From assembly GCA_914767885.1 (NCBI GenBank), contig CAJZBQ010000054.1:909501-973500 (forward strand): a stretch of DNA of 64,000 nucleotides. Reading direction: 5' to 3'. A model generated the notes under the pieces. It was given only the letters and a program-made list of their open reading frames with translations, made no database searches and was not told the origin of the DNA. Positions 31,266 through 43,900 of the stretch are shown here, piece after piece; the first letter of the stretch is position 1, and every line of letters begins with the position of its first letter. The DNA is from Blepharisma stoltei. Lineage: Eukaryota; Ciliophora; Heterotrichea; Heterotrichida; Blepharismidae. The position numbers and the translations under genes were made by a program.

Positions 31266-31846
31266 AATAACAATATTTATTTGAAATTACTTGAGTAAAA
31301 AAAATTGAGTTTGGCAAGTAATGAAGATAATGAAAAGATTGATAATTATTTTTATAATTAATATTCAATTAATAAATTAGTGTTTTCTATTTGGAAAAAT
31401 ACTCTTTTTCCTTTTTATTTTGATCAAGATTATATTACATTTTCCTACTTTTCCTAAAATAATTATTATCTATATTTGATAACGATTATTTATTAAATTC
31501 ATTAAAATTATATTAGAATTTCTTAGAGTTAATGTATTCAATATCCATAATATTAATTATTGAGGTTAATTCACCCAAAGCACGTATTTTTCAATAGCTT
31601 TGTTTGCGGAGAGTTATCAATTTATGATATTATTGATTTTTAATGCTTCAATAGTGTTCCTTTAAATTTTAATAAAAATACAAAGAAAAATCTGGTCTAA
31701 TTCTTAAATTTTTCTACTTCTTAAACTAGTAAAATATATAAATATTCATTCTTTTTATATAAATCTTTCCATAAATATTCGTATTTGCATTTCTAATTAA
31801 TGATCTCAAGCATTGTTATTTCCATTTTCCTATTTTTATAATTATT
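31266..31846. other. AT-rich intergenic stretch with MITE scraps
   Basis: 31567-31625 (TTAATTCACCCAAAGCACGT...TTTGTTTGCGGAGAG) resembles a worn family-1 terminus. No gene seen. Confidence 0.4.
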
Positions 31847-32215
31847 ATGAATAAAAAAGAAGACGAGTACAAGATTCTTCTAGAAAAAAGCTTTGAAGCA
31901 TCATTTTTATGAGGAAGATTAAACTTGCTAAACGATAGCATAGATAATGAGTTTAAAGCCAAATTGCACTCAAACCAGTTTAAAACATATATTTTTACCC
32001 CTTTTCTTTGCTTCGGGTTGCTATCAGTGTATAAAAAATACAATGAATACCTGCCTAAAGGACAATTCAAGAAAATTGCTATAATAACAGTCCCTGGGTT
32101 GTTTGGTATCAATCTATTTACAAGTTGGCTAGAATCTGATGTGAAATATAAAGAAATGAGATCCTTTTTAATGTCAAGATATGAACAGCAGCTTCTAGCG
32201 CTGATCCCTTGCTAA
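31847..32215 (+). CDS. Small membrane protein, hypothetical
   Basis: ATG at 31847 (MNKKEDEYKILLEKSFEAS) passes a TGA (SFL-W-GRLNLLND) to TAA at 32213; 122 residues. A hydrophobic segment TYIFTPFLCFGLLSVYKKY and another IAIITVPGLFGINLFTSW suggest two membrane helices with charged ends. It resembles small organelle-membrane proteins in size and layout, but I recognise no family. Confidence 0.55.
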
Positions 32216-32234
32216 AATAATACAAATTATTTGA

Positions 32235-33016
32235 ATGAGCCACGCTGGAACTCTGGAATCTCCATCTGCAACGACAAAGGCCACAATGAAATGGGACACA
32301 AAAGGGTAATAGAACCAAGTTCGAGTCTAAGAGAGGCAAAAATTAGGTGTAGCGTATCTGGGCAACAGAGTCCTCCAGGTGATTTTAGAGATTTTCCAAA
32401 TCAGAATACAAACTATCATCCTCAGCCTTATCAGCAGCCAAATTATGGAAATAGTTATAATCAGCCTTTTCAATCGCAGAATTTTAATACAGGAAATGCC
32501 CAGTCAAGTTTTAATCCTGGAAATGCTCAGCCTTATCAACAACCAAATTTCGGCACTAGTAATACTCAGCCTTATCAGCAGCCTAATTTTAATCCTGAAA
32601 ATACTAAGCCTTATACTTATCAACCACCAAACTTCAACACCTCAAAAGGCAATCCCCAGCCTTACTCTTTCCAGCCGAACCCTACAAATAGTAATCCTCA
32701 GCCTTATTCGTATCAGCAACCAAACTATGGCACTCAAAATAATGCTCAGCCTTACCAACAGCCAGATTTTAGCAGCAGCCAGTCTTCATCTTATTATCAG
32801 CATCCTGATAATTGGCAGAATACCAACCCATGGAGTAATGAAAGAGAAAATTTAGCTAGTGGCAGCCAATTTTCAGACAACAGAAACGAGATATCAAGCC
32901 AAAAAGCTAAGCCTATCGAGATTAATCCAGATGAAAACCCTTATTTAGCGACAATGCCAAAGCATTCTTCACAGAACAAGCCTTCAAATCCGCCTTCAAA
33001 AGGAGGCTATATTTAG
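32235..33016 (+). CDS. Asn/Gln/Pro/Tyr-rich repeat protein (prion-like)
   Basis: The main frame from about 32310 to the TAG at 33014 encodes about 230 residues with more than ten variants of the repeat QPYQQPNFGT/NPQPYSYQQPN, a low-complexity region typical of phase-separating or scaffold proteins. The tail is more ordered (KPIEINPDENPYLATMP). The start is uncertain: ATG 32235 opens MSHAGTLESPSATTK in another frame, which meets a TAA near 32310; a 14-nt GT..AG (GTAATAGAACCAAG) would join it to the repeat frame. No catalytic domain. Confidence 0.6.
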
Positions 33017-33169
33017 TTAATAATTTAGTAAGCCAATACTTAATGGCTAAATTACTATCAATCTATGATTTTAATAGCTCAATATTTATTCTATAAATAA
33101 GCTATTTAAATCCTATTTACCGCTATAGGATAATAAGTTTTTATTTGCTATAAGCTATTTGAGGATATA

Positions 33170-33600
33170 CCATTTTCGTATATTTGAAAGCATCATCTGT
33201 AGAGCCTCAATCAGATCTATTATTCCTAAAGTTTTTAAAGCCAAGAACTTCTTTTTCCTAAACCTGGATCAAGGTGCTATTTATGATTTTCCAAGCAATT
33301 TCAAAATCTCCTGTAGTTGCAAATCCATAAGAAGCCTGACATTTTTATTGGTCTTCAATCCTGGTTGCAGCTCCTTCGAGCCCAATCCCATGAATAAGGG
33401 AAGTATTATGAAGTTTTATAGACTGAATTATAAATGGATCGGATAAGGCTAAGGCAAATTTGGCCAAATCCTTCGACTTTAGGTCAGCAAATTTGTTAAA
33501 GCCAAGGTCCCAGTCAAGTTTATGAATTCTAATCTCTGATGAAAGCTATATTGCCTTTGAAGTTTTCGAAGCGGCTATAACACTCTTTTGATGTGTATTC
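33170..33600 (-). pseudogene. Decayed papain-family (C1A) cysteine protease
   Basis: Minus strand: a propeptide-like block HKLDWDLGFNKFADL (I29 inhibitor domain), then EDQ-stop-KCQASYGFATTGDFEIA at the position of QxxCGSCWAF, then EKEVLGFKN (LVDC region) and GSTDDAFKYTKM. The catalytic Cys is Ser, other conserved Cys are lost, and TAA/TAG stops interrupt the frame. A TA-bounded IES does not explain the point stops, so I call it a pseudogene. 33017-33170 has nothing recognisable. Confidence 0.6.
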
Positions 33601-34062
33601 TTTATGGAGTTTTTAATGAAGGGATCAGGAAGATTTAGAGGATCGCGACTATGCGAAAACCCCAACTATACCAAAAGCCAATTATGCCTAGTATTGTGAT
33701 ATTTAGAGATAATATAAGGGTTTTAAGTATTTATAAGTTTTATATAGAGGGGTATATAAATTAGGATATTCCACTTAAATTGTAAAGTGTTTTCAAATTG
33801 AGGAAATGAAAATCTCTTTCATTTTACCAGTGTAATAGCTTTTACGTCATCAAAAAAATAAATAAATCTCTAGCTTTACTAAAATTCATGCAAAATTTAA
33901 TGATATAATGGTCATTTTTATTTCAAACTAAATATTAAAAAGTTTTGACTCAAATATGGTATATTTTCATATATATTTTATGAATAAATTATTTTAAAGC
34001 TTCCTAAATTTTATAGACAATTGAAATTTTGAAATCAAGTCTTCATTTTCTGTTCTTTTCTT
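33601..34062. other. AT-rich intergenic stretch
   Basis: No gene recognised. Confidence 0.35.
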
Positions 34063-34252
34063 GGCTCCATGTCAAATGACTGTGCACTTTTGATAGTGTA
34101 CATTTCATTAAAGCGAAATTTTAGCATTTGGTCGAAATTTAACTTTTTTTTCAGTCAAAAATGCCTCACTATTTAAAAGTTAAACCAATTTTCAGCCAAA
34201 AGTACTTCGGTAAATTCACACTATCAAAAGAAATGATCATAGATCTTCACCC
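34063..34252. mobile_element. 190-bp TIR element with 8-bp duplication (family 3)
   Basis: Begins GGCTCCATGTCAAATGACTG and ends GAAATGATCATAGATCTTCACC; inner complementary motif TTTTGATAGTGTACATTT near both ends. Flanked by the 8-bp direct repeat CTTTTCTT (34055-34062, 34253-34260). Same family as the element inside the RING gene at 51696. An 8-bp duplication and short TIRs suggest a hAT-type MITE. Confidence 0.75.
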
Positions 34253-34452
34253 CTTTTCTTTATCATTTTTAAATATATAAAAATATATGTTTACATTAAA
34301 AATGTTTTCTTTCAAAAAGTAATAGAATACTGCTTTACAAAAGATACCTTTATTTAATCCTATACTAACCTATTTATCCCTAAATAGGAAAAAAAATTAT
34401 TAATAAACTACTATTATTTTATTTTTTTTAAATTAGAGTAAGCGAATAATAA

Positions 34453-36067
34453 ATGGATTCTGATCGTGGCCGAATAGATAAGTACATAATATTACGCACC
34501 CTTGGCAAAGGTTCCACAGCCACTGTAAAATTAGCATCAAACATAGAAACAGGCGAAAAAGTTGCACTAAAATTAATTAACCCGGACAAGCTATCTTCAA
34601 TGAGAATTGAATTAAATGCATTGCAGCTCGTACCTGAACATCCCAATATAGTGAAATTAATAGGATTTTCGAATTCCTCCTGATATTTTCGAACTGAAGG
34701 AAGAACCAGGCTTGTATCTTACATTGCCTTAGAACTAGGCAAAAACGGTGAAATATTCGACTATGTCCAAAAACTTGGAGGCTTCCCAGAATCAATTGCT
34801 AGACGTTACACTAAGGAGTTAATTTCAGCTGTAGAGGCTTTACATAACTCTGGGATTGTTCATAGAGACTTATACCTTTTCAAGTATTTATTTAATAATA
34901 AAATAGAGATTTATTATAATTTTACAATAAATTATTTATTAATTTTAACATAAAGCCAGAAAATATTTTTTTCTCAGAGAACTTTGAGCTCAAATTGGCT
35001 GATTTTGGGTTTACCGCACCTATTAAAGGAAGAAATGGGATGGGACTTTTAGGGACATATAAAGGCACAAGACCTTATATGGCTCCTGAAATTTTAGAAA
35101 AAAAAAGGTATAGAGGAGCACTTACAGATATATTTTCGTGTGGGATTATTATTTTCATAATAGTTGTCGGAAGACCACCTTTTTTCAGAGCTGAAAGACA
35201 AAACCCTCATTTTCAGCACATTGTAAATGGTATAGATTGGGCGCTTATTTTGGATTCTGTCCTAAAAAAATTAAAAATTTCATTTATATGACTAACCAGA
35301 AGTAAAATTTGCAAATATAAAATTGGTCTTAAATTGCCCAATTTTATTGCAAAAATGCAAATTTTTATATTTAGTGAGCTTTTCTTAAGGAATCTAAAAG
35401 GGTTCATGCACTATAATTGGGAAAGATTTTGAAATTTTCATAAAAGTGCTCCGAATACTCCAGATTTTTCGACTGAATTTAGAGATTTGATAGAGCATAT
35501 GCTTGCTTATAATCCAGACGAAAGATTTTCTATTGACCAAATAAAGAATCATTCTTGGATAATTAAGGAAAGTGCAAGCTTAGAAGAAGCACAGCGATTT
35601 TTGTCGGCTGGGTCTGATGATATATTGATTACATAATTACTCAGATTTCAAAGTTATACTTTCTTCTGCAGGGAGTAATATCAAAGCCTCCATTTTAACT
35701 CCCAGTTGATGGCATCGGCAGCCATCTTGTCCAGCAATCATTCTAGAAGACCCCAACAAAAGAGCCAGAAAGCCTGGTCACGTTCTCGCTCTAGACTTGA
35801 CTTCTTCACGTCTTTCGTCTAAGGGTCGCCCCCTCGAGTGTATAAGCAGCAAAACTCCTAAACGTCCTAAAATCCTGGACTAAGTGGCTTACCTTATATA
35901 ATAAACCATATTTGGCATTGTGGAAAAAGATGCAAATCCGCGGAGGAGTAGCCATTTTTTTTTATTATTATGGGTCTGATATTTCAGAAAGAAATGAAAG
36001 TTTCGTAGAAGGTAGTAGGATTCAAGTAGAAGTTAATAGGAAGAAAAGCGAAGATTGTGTTTTATAA
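34453..36067 (+). CDS. CAMK-like serine/threonine protein kinase, split by three IESs
   Basis: MDSDRGRIDKYIILRTLGKG opens a kinase domain: Gly loop GKGSTATVKLA, VALKLI Lys, a TGA Trp after GFSNSS, hinge ALELGKNGEIFDYV, HRDLKPENIFF (created only after removing IES 34871-34950), ADFGFTAP, GTRPYMAPEIL, DIFSCGIIIFIIVVGRPPF. Removal of 35231-35413 joins HIVNG to NWERFWNFHKSAP with a TGA Trp, then DLIEHMLAYNPDERF and NHSWI. A third IES (35621-35979, retroposon-like) lies near the end; without excision the frame stops at TAA 35634, with excision it continues GSDD-ISERNESFVEG to TAA 36065. The activation loop GMGLLGTYKGTRPYMAPE resembles ciliate-expanded CAMK kinases. Confidence 0.9.
34871..34950. 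other. IES, 80 bp, in kinase catalytic loop
   Basis: TA-bounded. Excision joins HRDL to KPENIFF, the invariant HRDLKPEN motif, giving very strong evidence for the boundary. Confidence 0.94.
35231..35413. other. IES, 183 bp, in kinase
   Basis: TA-bounded. Excision gives AAT GGT AAT TGG, joining the alphaG region to the C-lobe segment NWERFWNFHKSAP. Confidence 0.85.
35621..35979 (-). mobile_element. GC-rich retroposon-like element near kinase C-terminus
   Basis: Flanked by TGGGTCTGAT (35609-35618 and 35971-35980). The head on the minus strand reads AAAAATGGCTACTCCTCCGCGG. TA-to-TA excision (GATGA-TA / TCTGA-TA) gives an in-frame Gly-Ser-Asp-Asp-Ile-Ser-Glu join and moves the kinase stop from 35634 to 36065. 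Confidence 0.78.
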
Positions 36068-36483
36068 TATAAAATTTGTGATAATAAATAGCCAAGATTA
36101 AGATCAACTCAAAACTTGTTATTTCCAAAATAATGGATTAATTATAAATAAAGTTCTTACTCCCTGTGAGCGAGCAAACAAATTTCGATCACTCAAGGAT
36201 GGATTAATTTTTTTACAAATAACACTATATAAAATTTTTGTTATACATTTTACTAGTTTTGGGAGGTTATCCACATATGGAATAATTTTCCAATGAAAAT
36301 TCACATAAGGAGCCATTCATGTTGTGAAGTTTCATGTGTCAGTTTTGGTTCCACAGACTATAGATTAGATTATATCGATTACGATGAGTATTTATAGTCT
36401 CATTTCCTGAAGTACTGAATATTCCTAGATGAAAGCCTTGGGGTGGGCTCCTTCAAGGCAGCTTGAGAATTGGGACGAAATAC
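36068..36483. other. Intergenic region with MITE scrap
   Basis: 36160-36215 contains ACTCCCTGTGAGCGAGCAAAC and a CACTCAAGGATGG counterpart, a short worn family-1 element. The part 36316-36480 has a gene-like composition (SCCEVSCVSFGSTDYRLDY frame, broken by TAG) that I cannot identify. Confidence 0.4.
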
Positions 36484-37229
36484 TCACTCCCCCACCCTTT
36501 AAATTGGAACAAAATATAGGTAAAATTTCCACTTTTTTTGTAAATTAACCCCCCTTTAAATTGGAACAAAATTTTAATTTATATAAAAAAAATTTTATAT
36601 ATATAAATCATAATTTTTATGTAAAAAGTTTTGATATAATTTAAAATGTTTCTTCTTAACTAAAATTATAAATTTAGTTATATCCTGCTCTTTTTTAAAG
36701 AATAGAGTATAAAGAGCATCTTATTTAAATAAATTTATTTATCCTTAATTGTAAATTTTTAAAAAAATTTTCAAAAAAACATTTATTTTTTTTGATAAAA
36801 ATGATATTTTTTATATAAATAGCTTTGATATAAATCCAATACCAATTCTTTACAAAAATTGAAAATTTACTTATCTCTTGCTTTATTTTTAAAAAGAATA
36901 TAGTATAAATAACATCTTATTTAAACAAATTAGCACTTTGATCGATAAATTTTCTAAAATTTTTTTTTTTAAATTTTTTTTTATCAATAAAAATAATAAT
37001 TTTTGTGTAAATAGTTTTGATACCAATTAATAGTGGCGTATTAAAAAATAATGAAATTTTAGTTATATCTTGCTTTGTTTTAAAGGATAAAGAGTAAATA
37101 GCGTTTTATTAAGCAAATTTATTAATCTAATTCGATAAATTTTTGAAATTTTATATAAATTTTTTTTAAAAAAAAAATTTTCTTAGCCCCCCTTTAATTG
37201 GAACAAAACTTTTAGTTCCAATTTAAAGG
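36484..37229. mobile_element. MITE family 2 (TTTAAATTGGAAC termini), about 745 bp
   Basis: Left end CACTCCCCCACCCTTTAAATTGGAAC; right end is the inverted complement (GTTCCAATTTAAAGGGGGGG). Each end also carries an inner second copy of the CCCCCCTTTAAATTGGAACA motif, and the interior contains three AT-rich internal repeats around GTTTTGATA. No coding capacity. Confidence 0.8.
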
Positions 37230-37239
37230 GGGGGGGAGT

Positions 37240-37610
37240 CAGTTTCTCGGTAGAGGCATTTTCCCTCCTGATCTGGTCAAACCAGATTTTAGGGGATTCT
37301 TTCATTTTCAACCAAGTACCAAAATTGCCCAACCCTGCATGGCTTCTCCGAAGACAAAACTGCACAGAATCAGGAAAAACCACAAAAGCAAGGCAAGTCA
37401 CCCTGCCTCTATCGGGCAACCTTTCTGGACGTGGGCGCTGGTTGCAAAAAAGATGCAAAACTGCCGCTCAAGCTAGGCCACTAATCAGCGGAAATAATGA
37501 TGGGCCTCTCTTCTAGGCTAGCACAATCCTTGTGCAGCTCTTTGCACCCAAAAACCACGTCCGGATATGCGGGTCAATCGCTAACAGTAGATTCCACACA
37601 CTATAGAAAT
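37240..37610 (-). mobile_element. GC-rich retroposon-like element, partial
   Basis: Shares CACCCTGCCTCTATCGGGC, AATCAGCGGAAA, GGGCCTCTC and the CCAAAAACCACGTCCGGATATG block with the element at 47038-47713. Both retroposon ends are unclear here, and it abuts MITE family 2. I found no target-site duplication. Confidence 0.6.
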
Positions 37611-37912
37611 TTGGAAAAATTAAAAGCTAAAATGGAAAATAAAAATTAATTTAATTTAAGATTTATACTTTAGAATGTAAGCTATAATAACTTTTCAATA
37701 ATTTTTATATTAAAAAAATCCTGCTTGCTCAAGGAGTGTACTTTTTTCTGCAAAAAATTTTTAAATGGCTTTGCTCACTCAAGGAGGAGTTAGAATTTAT
37801 AATGAATAAGGTATAAATCGATATTTTTAAATATTATTTATAATAAATATCTAGAATTAACAAGAATTATGATATAACCTTCATTAGTTATTAAATTTTT
37901 GTTTATGCTGTT
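37611..37912. other. Downstream region of the PARP gene with MITE scrap
   Basis: 37720-37797 (GCTTGCTCAAGGAGTG...GCTTTGCTCACTCAAGGAGGAGTTAG) is a short family-1-like remnant. No gene. Confidence 0.45.
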
Positions 37913-40900
37913 TTAGCTTTAAGATGCAATAAATAGCGGATCCTTACCTGATCTGCATTGTAAACCACAAACTCATTATAATTCACAGGACAGTATTTTC
38001 CTTTTGGAGGTTCTCTAATTTTCGTAGCTCCAAGCGGAATTTCTACTCCATTTGCCAAATATTACTATTTACAATAATAATTTACCTATTTATTATTTGC
38101 AATACTTATTTTAATATAAAAACTAAATAATCGAAAATCTTCTATTTATTTAAATTTGTATAAATACTTTCATCAGGGTTTGGAATTTCCCTTCCCATCC
38201 CTTGCGCAGATAAGAATTTCTTTGGTAGTTTTTCGACTTGCTGAGCTTCCCAGCACTCCATAGAGTCCCCAACTACAACTTCACACAAAAGCATAAAATA
38301 GCTGCCATCGTCAATTCCATATTCTCCTGAACAATATCCTTGACTTTTGCAGAACTTATCAGCAAAATAAAGCCCAGTCCCAAACATGCTTCCATACATA
38401 GGACATTCTGGAGGCAAAATCCTTAGCCCTCTTCTTAAAATCCCAATAATGTTATATGAAGGAGTGCCGTGCCATAGCAATTTTCTGTTTCTTACGTCGT
38501 CATATTTCGCTATAGCTTCTGCTTCACCTTTTCTGTTAATTTTGAAAAGTCCTATGCTTCTCCATAATAAATAAAAATTTTTATTTTTGTAAATATTTTT
38601 TGTTTTATAAAAAAATAGAATAATGGCTAACTATTGAGTAATTTTTATTTGGCATGATAGAATAAGATTTCTTGCTCATCTTGGCCTCCAGACGCAATAT
38701 ATTTATTAATAATTTGGTATTCAGGGTTTTCTTTTTCCAAGACTGCAAAATTGGTATCAAGACACTTTATGGTATAGTCCAATGGATTTGTGGTGGTTTG
38801 GTTCTTTAAGGCGCCAAGCAGAATTTTGCTGGCTACTTCCATATTTCGTAACGCTTCAATAAGATTCAGCTTATTAGTCACATCATATTGATTCTGAATT
38901 GGTTGCACAGGCGAATGTAAGAACTGGAGGCTTGGGACAATCTCGTAAAACCTGCTAGATAAGTCTGAAATTTCTTGTTTATACCTCAGATTTGCATTAG
39001 TGTCTTGGCTTTTAGTTAATTTAGTGCTGTATTCTGCAATGGTAAATATTATTTCTTCAGCTTCTTCTAGCTTTTCTGCTGTTAGAGAAGAAAAATTAAG
39101 GACGTCAATATCAATTTGGTTGTTTGATAACACAGCTCTGTATAAAGAATTTTTAGTAAATGCTTTAGCTGCTTTGACTAAAGGCTCATTTAAATTGCTT
39201 ACCGGGGCATTTTCTAAGTCAAAGTCTGTGATAAAGTCTCTGTGGCTGACTTTTTTATAAGAAATTTCCATTTTTACATATTTTCCTGGAACTCTTTTGA
39301 AGTTTGCACCCCATTCATTTCCTGATTTTGACTTGAAAATTTTCTTAAATTCGTTTTCAGCCTCTTCGCGGCTTGCAAATGGTGTTTGTTGGAAAGCGCC
39401 GACTTCTCCTATTCTTCCCCATCTGGTGAAAAGAACATATACGTCTCTATTTGAGTCGTGCAATAGCTGCATTCTATAGAATAAATAAGCAGAAAAAGGT
39501 CCATATGAGACATCAACTTTGGTCATTAATAAATCATAATCGTCGACAACTTCATAATTCTGAGGAGCGTTTTCGTCAGGTTTTTTCTCAAAAATTTCTT
39601 CTCTTTGGAGCTGAGCTTGAGCGTTGATAAAGTCTTCTGCGTCTTTATTAAAATCAATTTCCATATCAGCTTCATATGCAGACAATTTTCTTTCGATTTG
39701 GACGTCTTCAGTTACTCCATGCTTTTCTATGCATTTTTTTATATAAATTTAGCAGGTTTTCTATAAAAATCCTAAAGGTGTTAATTATTTTAAAAACGAA
39801 TAAAACCTCTTTCATTTTCCCTGATTTTTGTAAAGCTGCTAAATAGTAAGGAGTTTTTCCGTCGTTGTCAGGCTTTTTTACATCAATTCCTGAGGTTATA
39901 AGGAGCTCTAAAATTTCAGTATTTTCATATGAAGCAAAATCAAATGGCTGAATTGCATAGAACACAGCGTTTCTTCCTCTATTGTCACATTGGTTGATAT
40001 CTAAAGAGCCTTCTTTAATTAAAGCTGAAAGCATTTTGAGATCATTATTGATAACTGCATAAGTAATCGCATTTCTTCCTAAACTATCAGCTTCATTAAG
40101 AGAGCAGCCGCTATCAAGTAATGTTTTAATTAAATCAGGTGCCGATTTCTTACCTCATTATTATCTATTTTTTTACAATTTTTCAATAAAAATTATTTTT
40201 AAATAAAAAATAACAAAGAGTTAGAAATTGCATGCAAAAGTGGCGTCAACTGAATGTTTTCTTCTTCAAACATAAATGAAAGAGAAGCTCCATGCTGCTT
40301 AAATGTCTCTAAAATATTTTTCGCTGATTTAATTTTATCTCCTTGAATCGCATATGCAAGTGGGATTATTCCTTTATTATCTGGCAAGCTTGCATTAGCT
40401 CCTTTATTCAATAAATACTCACAGAGATAATAATACCCTGTATCAGCTGCATAATGCAACGGTGTTTTTCCATAAATATCGACAGCATGTAAATCTATCA
40501 TCCTATCATAAAACTGCTCGCAGATAATATTTGTAATAGCTTGGGCTGCAGTAGCTCCTTTTTGTGCTAGAGTATGGAATAGGTTTTGCTGCTCATGGTT
40601 AGTTTGTCTTATAACAGAATCATCAGCGACCTTTGCCAGCAGTGTTTTGACCAATTGGAATTTCATTTCGTACATAGCATCTTGCATAGCTAGCATATAA
40701 GGATAGCCATTATAAAGCATTAAATAAGCAGCTCCTTGCCATTCTTGTATTATTGCAGCTCTGAACATTGAATAAGTCCCTTCTTTAAGATATACAATAA
40801 AATGGCGACACTTGCCGACAAGCCCTCATTGCGCAACAGTCCAGACCTTATGGCTACTGCGAATTACGGATTTTAAGCGGAGAGTTAAGTTCAAGCTCAA

Positions 40901-43900
40901 GAGATGTGTATCCGGGTTATGTTTTGCTGCTTTCTTATGGCCGGAAATGGAGGCGCTCAACAACGTCCTTTGGATTCGATAACCTATGGGCATTTCTCTA
41001 CCAAGAAACTGGGGCTTTCGGCACAGGCCACAGGAGAGTAGTCTTTTTCCTGTAGCTTCCGAAGGAAGGCACTTCGGCACTCGACAGACTCCAAGTAGCT
41101 AATGCTTGGAATCAAGCTACTTCAATAGCCCGTAGCAGTGCGCAGAAATCCATAAACCGCCAACTCAAGACTGAAGCCGCAAGGAGGAGAGAAAGTACCG
41201 GAAGTGGCATCCATCTTCAGGAGAAGCCTCCACTAGGCTGGTGTTTAAAATCGGTAGAATTTCCTGACTGCGTCACCAATATGGCTAACGCCTGACTTAT
41301 AATAATCCTAATCCTTTTCCCTTCTTTAAGAACGCTTCGTTCTTGTTGGTAATTGTAATAGTTATAGCGATTGTAGTTTGCAACTTTTTTATTCTTTTTT
41401 TCTTTCGGAGGGTTAACTTTGACTGTTTTATTGACGTCGGCGCCTTTTTGGATAAGCATAATGGCATAATTGGTGTGGCCATATCTTAAGGCTAAAGCAA
41501 GGGCCGTGTTTCCATCTTCATCTTCAAGATCTATTCTCTATATAATAAACAAGGATTTTTTAATAATAAAAAAAAATAATTAATTTTCATAAAAAAAAGA
41601 ATAATTGGGCTCCTTTAGTCAGCATAAACATAGTAGAAGTCAGCGCTCCTCGTTGTGCTGCATAATGAATAGGTGTCTTTTTCCATTTATCTTGAATATT
41701 TACGTTAATTTCAGCTCTAGAGCATGCAGAACTAACCGTTTCGATTGGATCTATTTGTTCCACATCATCAGATTTCCCAATTTTTACGAACGCATAATGT
41801 AAAGGAGTCCTATTTCTAATATCCACCGCATTAATATCAGCTCCAAATCTCAATAAAATCGACTCTAAATCAAAAGATGCGTCTGCTGACACATCAGCCT
41901 GATTAAATGCTATATGCAGAGCAGTTCTTCCTTTAATATCAGGGAAATTTATATCGCATTTTGCTTCACAAAGTCTTTTAATGATCCTCATATCTTTGTT
42001 TTTGACTGCTAAATTTAGCGGAGACTCGCCTTCTTTGGTCAAAACTTCAGTTATTGCGCCACTTTTAAGCAGAAGGTCAGTTGTTGACTCATTTTTGGTA
42101 TGGACTGCAAAATAGACAGGACTTTCGTTAGAAGCATTAAAAATGTTTGGGTCAGCTTTGCTTTCTAGTAACTTCTTGACTGAGTCAAGGCTGTCTTGGT
42201 GTTTGCAAAACAGAAGTAATGGGGTGTCTCCATAGAAATCTCTGGAGTTTAGGTCTACTGACTGAGAAATAAGGTATTCTAATATTGGCAGTTGGCAGTT
42301 CCCTGCTAATAAATGCACAGCGTTTCTCTGTCCTTTTTCTCCATATTCAATATATTTTTTGGTTCCATCTAAATCAATTATAAAGACCTTTTTTTCTGCT
42401 GGGTTAGTGTATATATGGGTTCCATACTCATCAATATGAGAAAACACAGGATTTCCTTGGCTAGTATTGACTTGGCTTGCTAGTTCTTTTTCTTCAGCAT
42501 ATATAAGGTTCGGGTCGTCTCTGTATTTTTTTAGCTTTTCAACTGTTGCATGCTGGTTTGCCCCATGATTGACCATATCTTCAAGCACTTTTACCACTTT
42601 TTCTACAATAACATTAAATCTTTCCTCAGTCAGCTTTGCAAGCTCAGCAACGTCAACTCCTGCGTCGCTCACTGAATCTAAGTATTCTTGGAATGCATTT
42701 CCATTTGGAGGCTGCTTGTCTTCTTCACTATTAGAAGTTTCATCGTTGCTTTCATCATAGTCTTCCTCTTCGCCTTCTTCACCTTCTTCTCCTTCTTCTC
42801 CTTCTTCATAAAATTATTAAAATGGCAAGCGGAGCTAGGCCCTCGGTATCTGAGGACTGATGCAGGCCAGGGGAGACAATGGGCGGTAGTTCTTTTAGGT
42901 TTGCTTTTTGGAGCTAGACCTTTTTTTCTCGACCACTGATGATAGACCAGGCGCAGCATTCTTCAGTACTTCTTATAGAGCAATCTTTAGCCTGCACAAT
43001 ACGTCAAGCTCTGCTGAGCGTATGCAGTCTTTGGCCAAGGATCAAGACCTGAACGGAAGAGTCTCCCAAACTGTTTAAGTCACCATATTTTTCCTACACC
43101 GAGATAAAAAGGGAGTTAATTTGAGTTAGGTATAGCGCCCACCTAACGCGAAGCTAATTCATTGAGGGGTAGGGGCTAAAATAAACCCTAGTGACCTGCT
43201 AGAATTAATCTTATCTAATCTTCTTCATTTTTTTCTCCATCAATTTCCATTGCATCTTTTTCTTTCTTTTTTTCAGCTATCCTTTTTGCTATCATTTTTG
43301 CTTTTTCTTCTTCACAAATCTGTTGCTTTATGGTATGAGCAGTAGAGCCAAATAAATTTACGAGTTTTAAGAAAGGAGTAAGGCCTTCACTGTCAAGAAT
43401 ATTGAGAGAGGAAGTGACGACGTCAGGAATTGATAGCAAATAGTGGAAAATATCTAACTCCCCCTTCTGAGCGAATAAAACCATTAGAAAATCTCTATTT
43501 TTGTCCAAAAACCCACCACCTTTCGTGAGTGAACAAAAATTATTTTAATTGAAAAAATTTTTATGAAAAAAATTTGATATATAAGTCATAATTAGTATAA
43601 TGAAATCTCGAGCTAATTCTGTTAATTTTAAACAAATCGTGTTTTTTAAACATAAATTTTACAAATTAAATTAATATTTGCTTACCAATTATTGCGAAGT
43701 GGAATTTTTTAAAATTTTGAAGAAAAAAAAATTTCTATATAATTTTTTTTAAAATAAAAATAATCCCCCTCCGTGAGCGAACAACAAGATTTTTTTGTTC
43801 GCTCACAGAGGGAGTAAGAATTGAGGGTCTAAATTGGCGATGGCATGGAACACTCCGCCACCATCAGGGCTAGAAATTGTTAAGTTTGCGCCTTTGTCCA

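Noticed and set aside
32379..32855. Ile/Leu/Ser-rich 158-residue frame
   Set aside because: Shifted-frame shadow of the N/Q/P/Y repeat protein; the repetition comes from the same DNA repeat.
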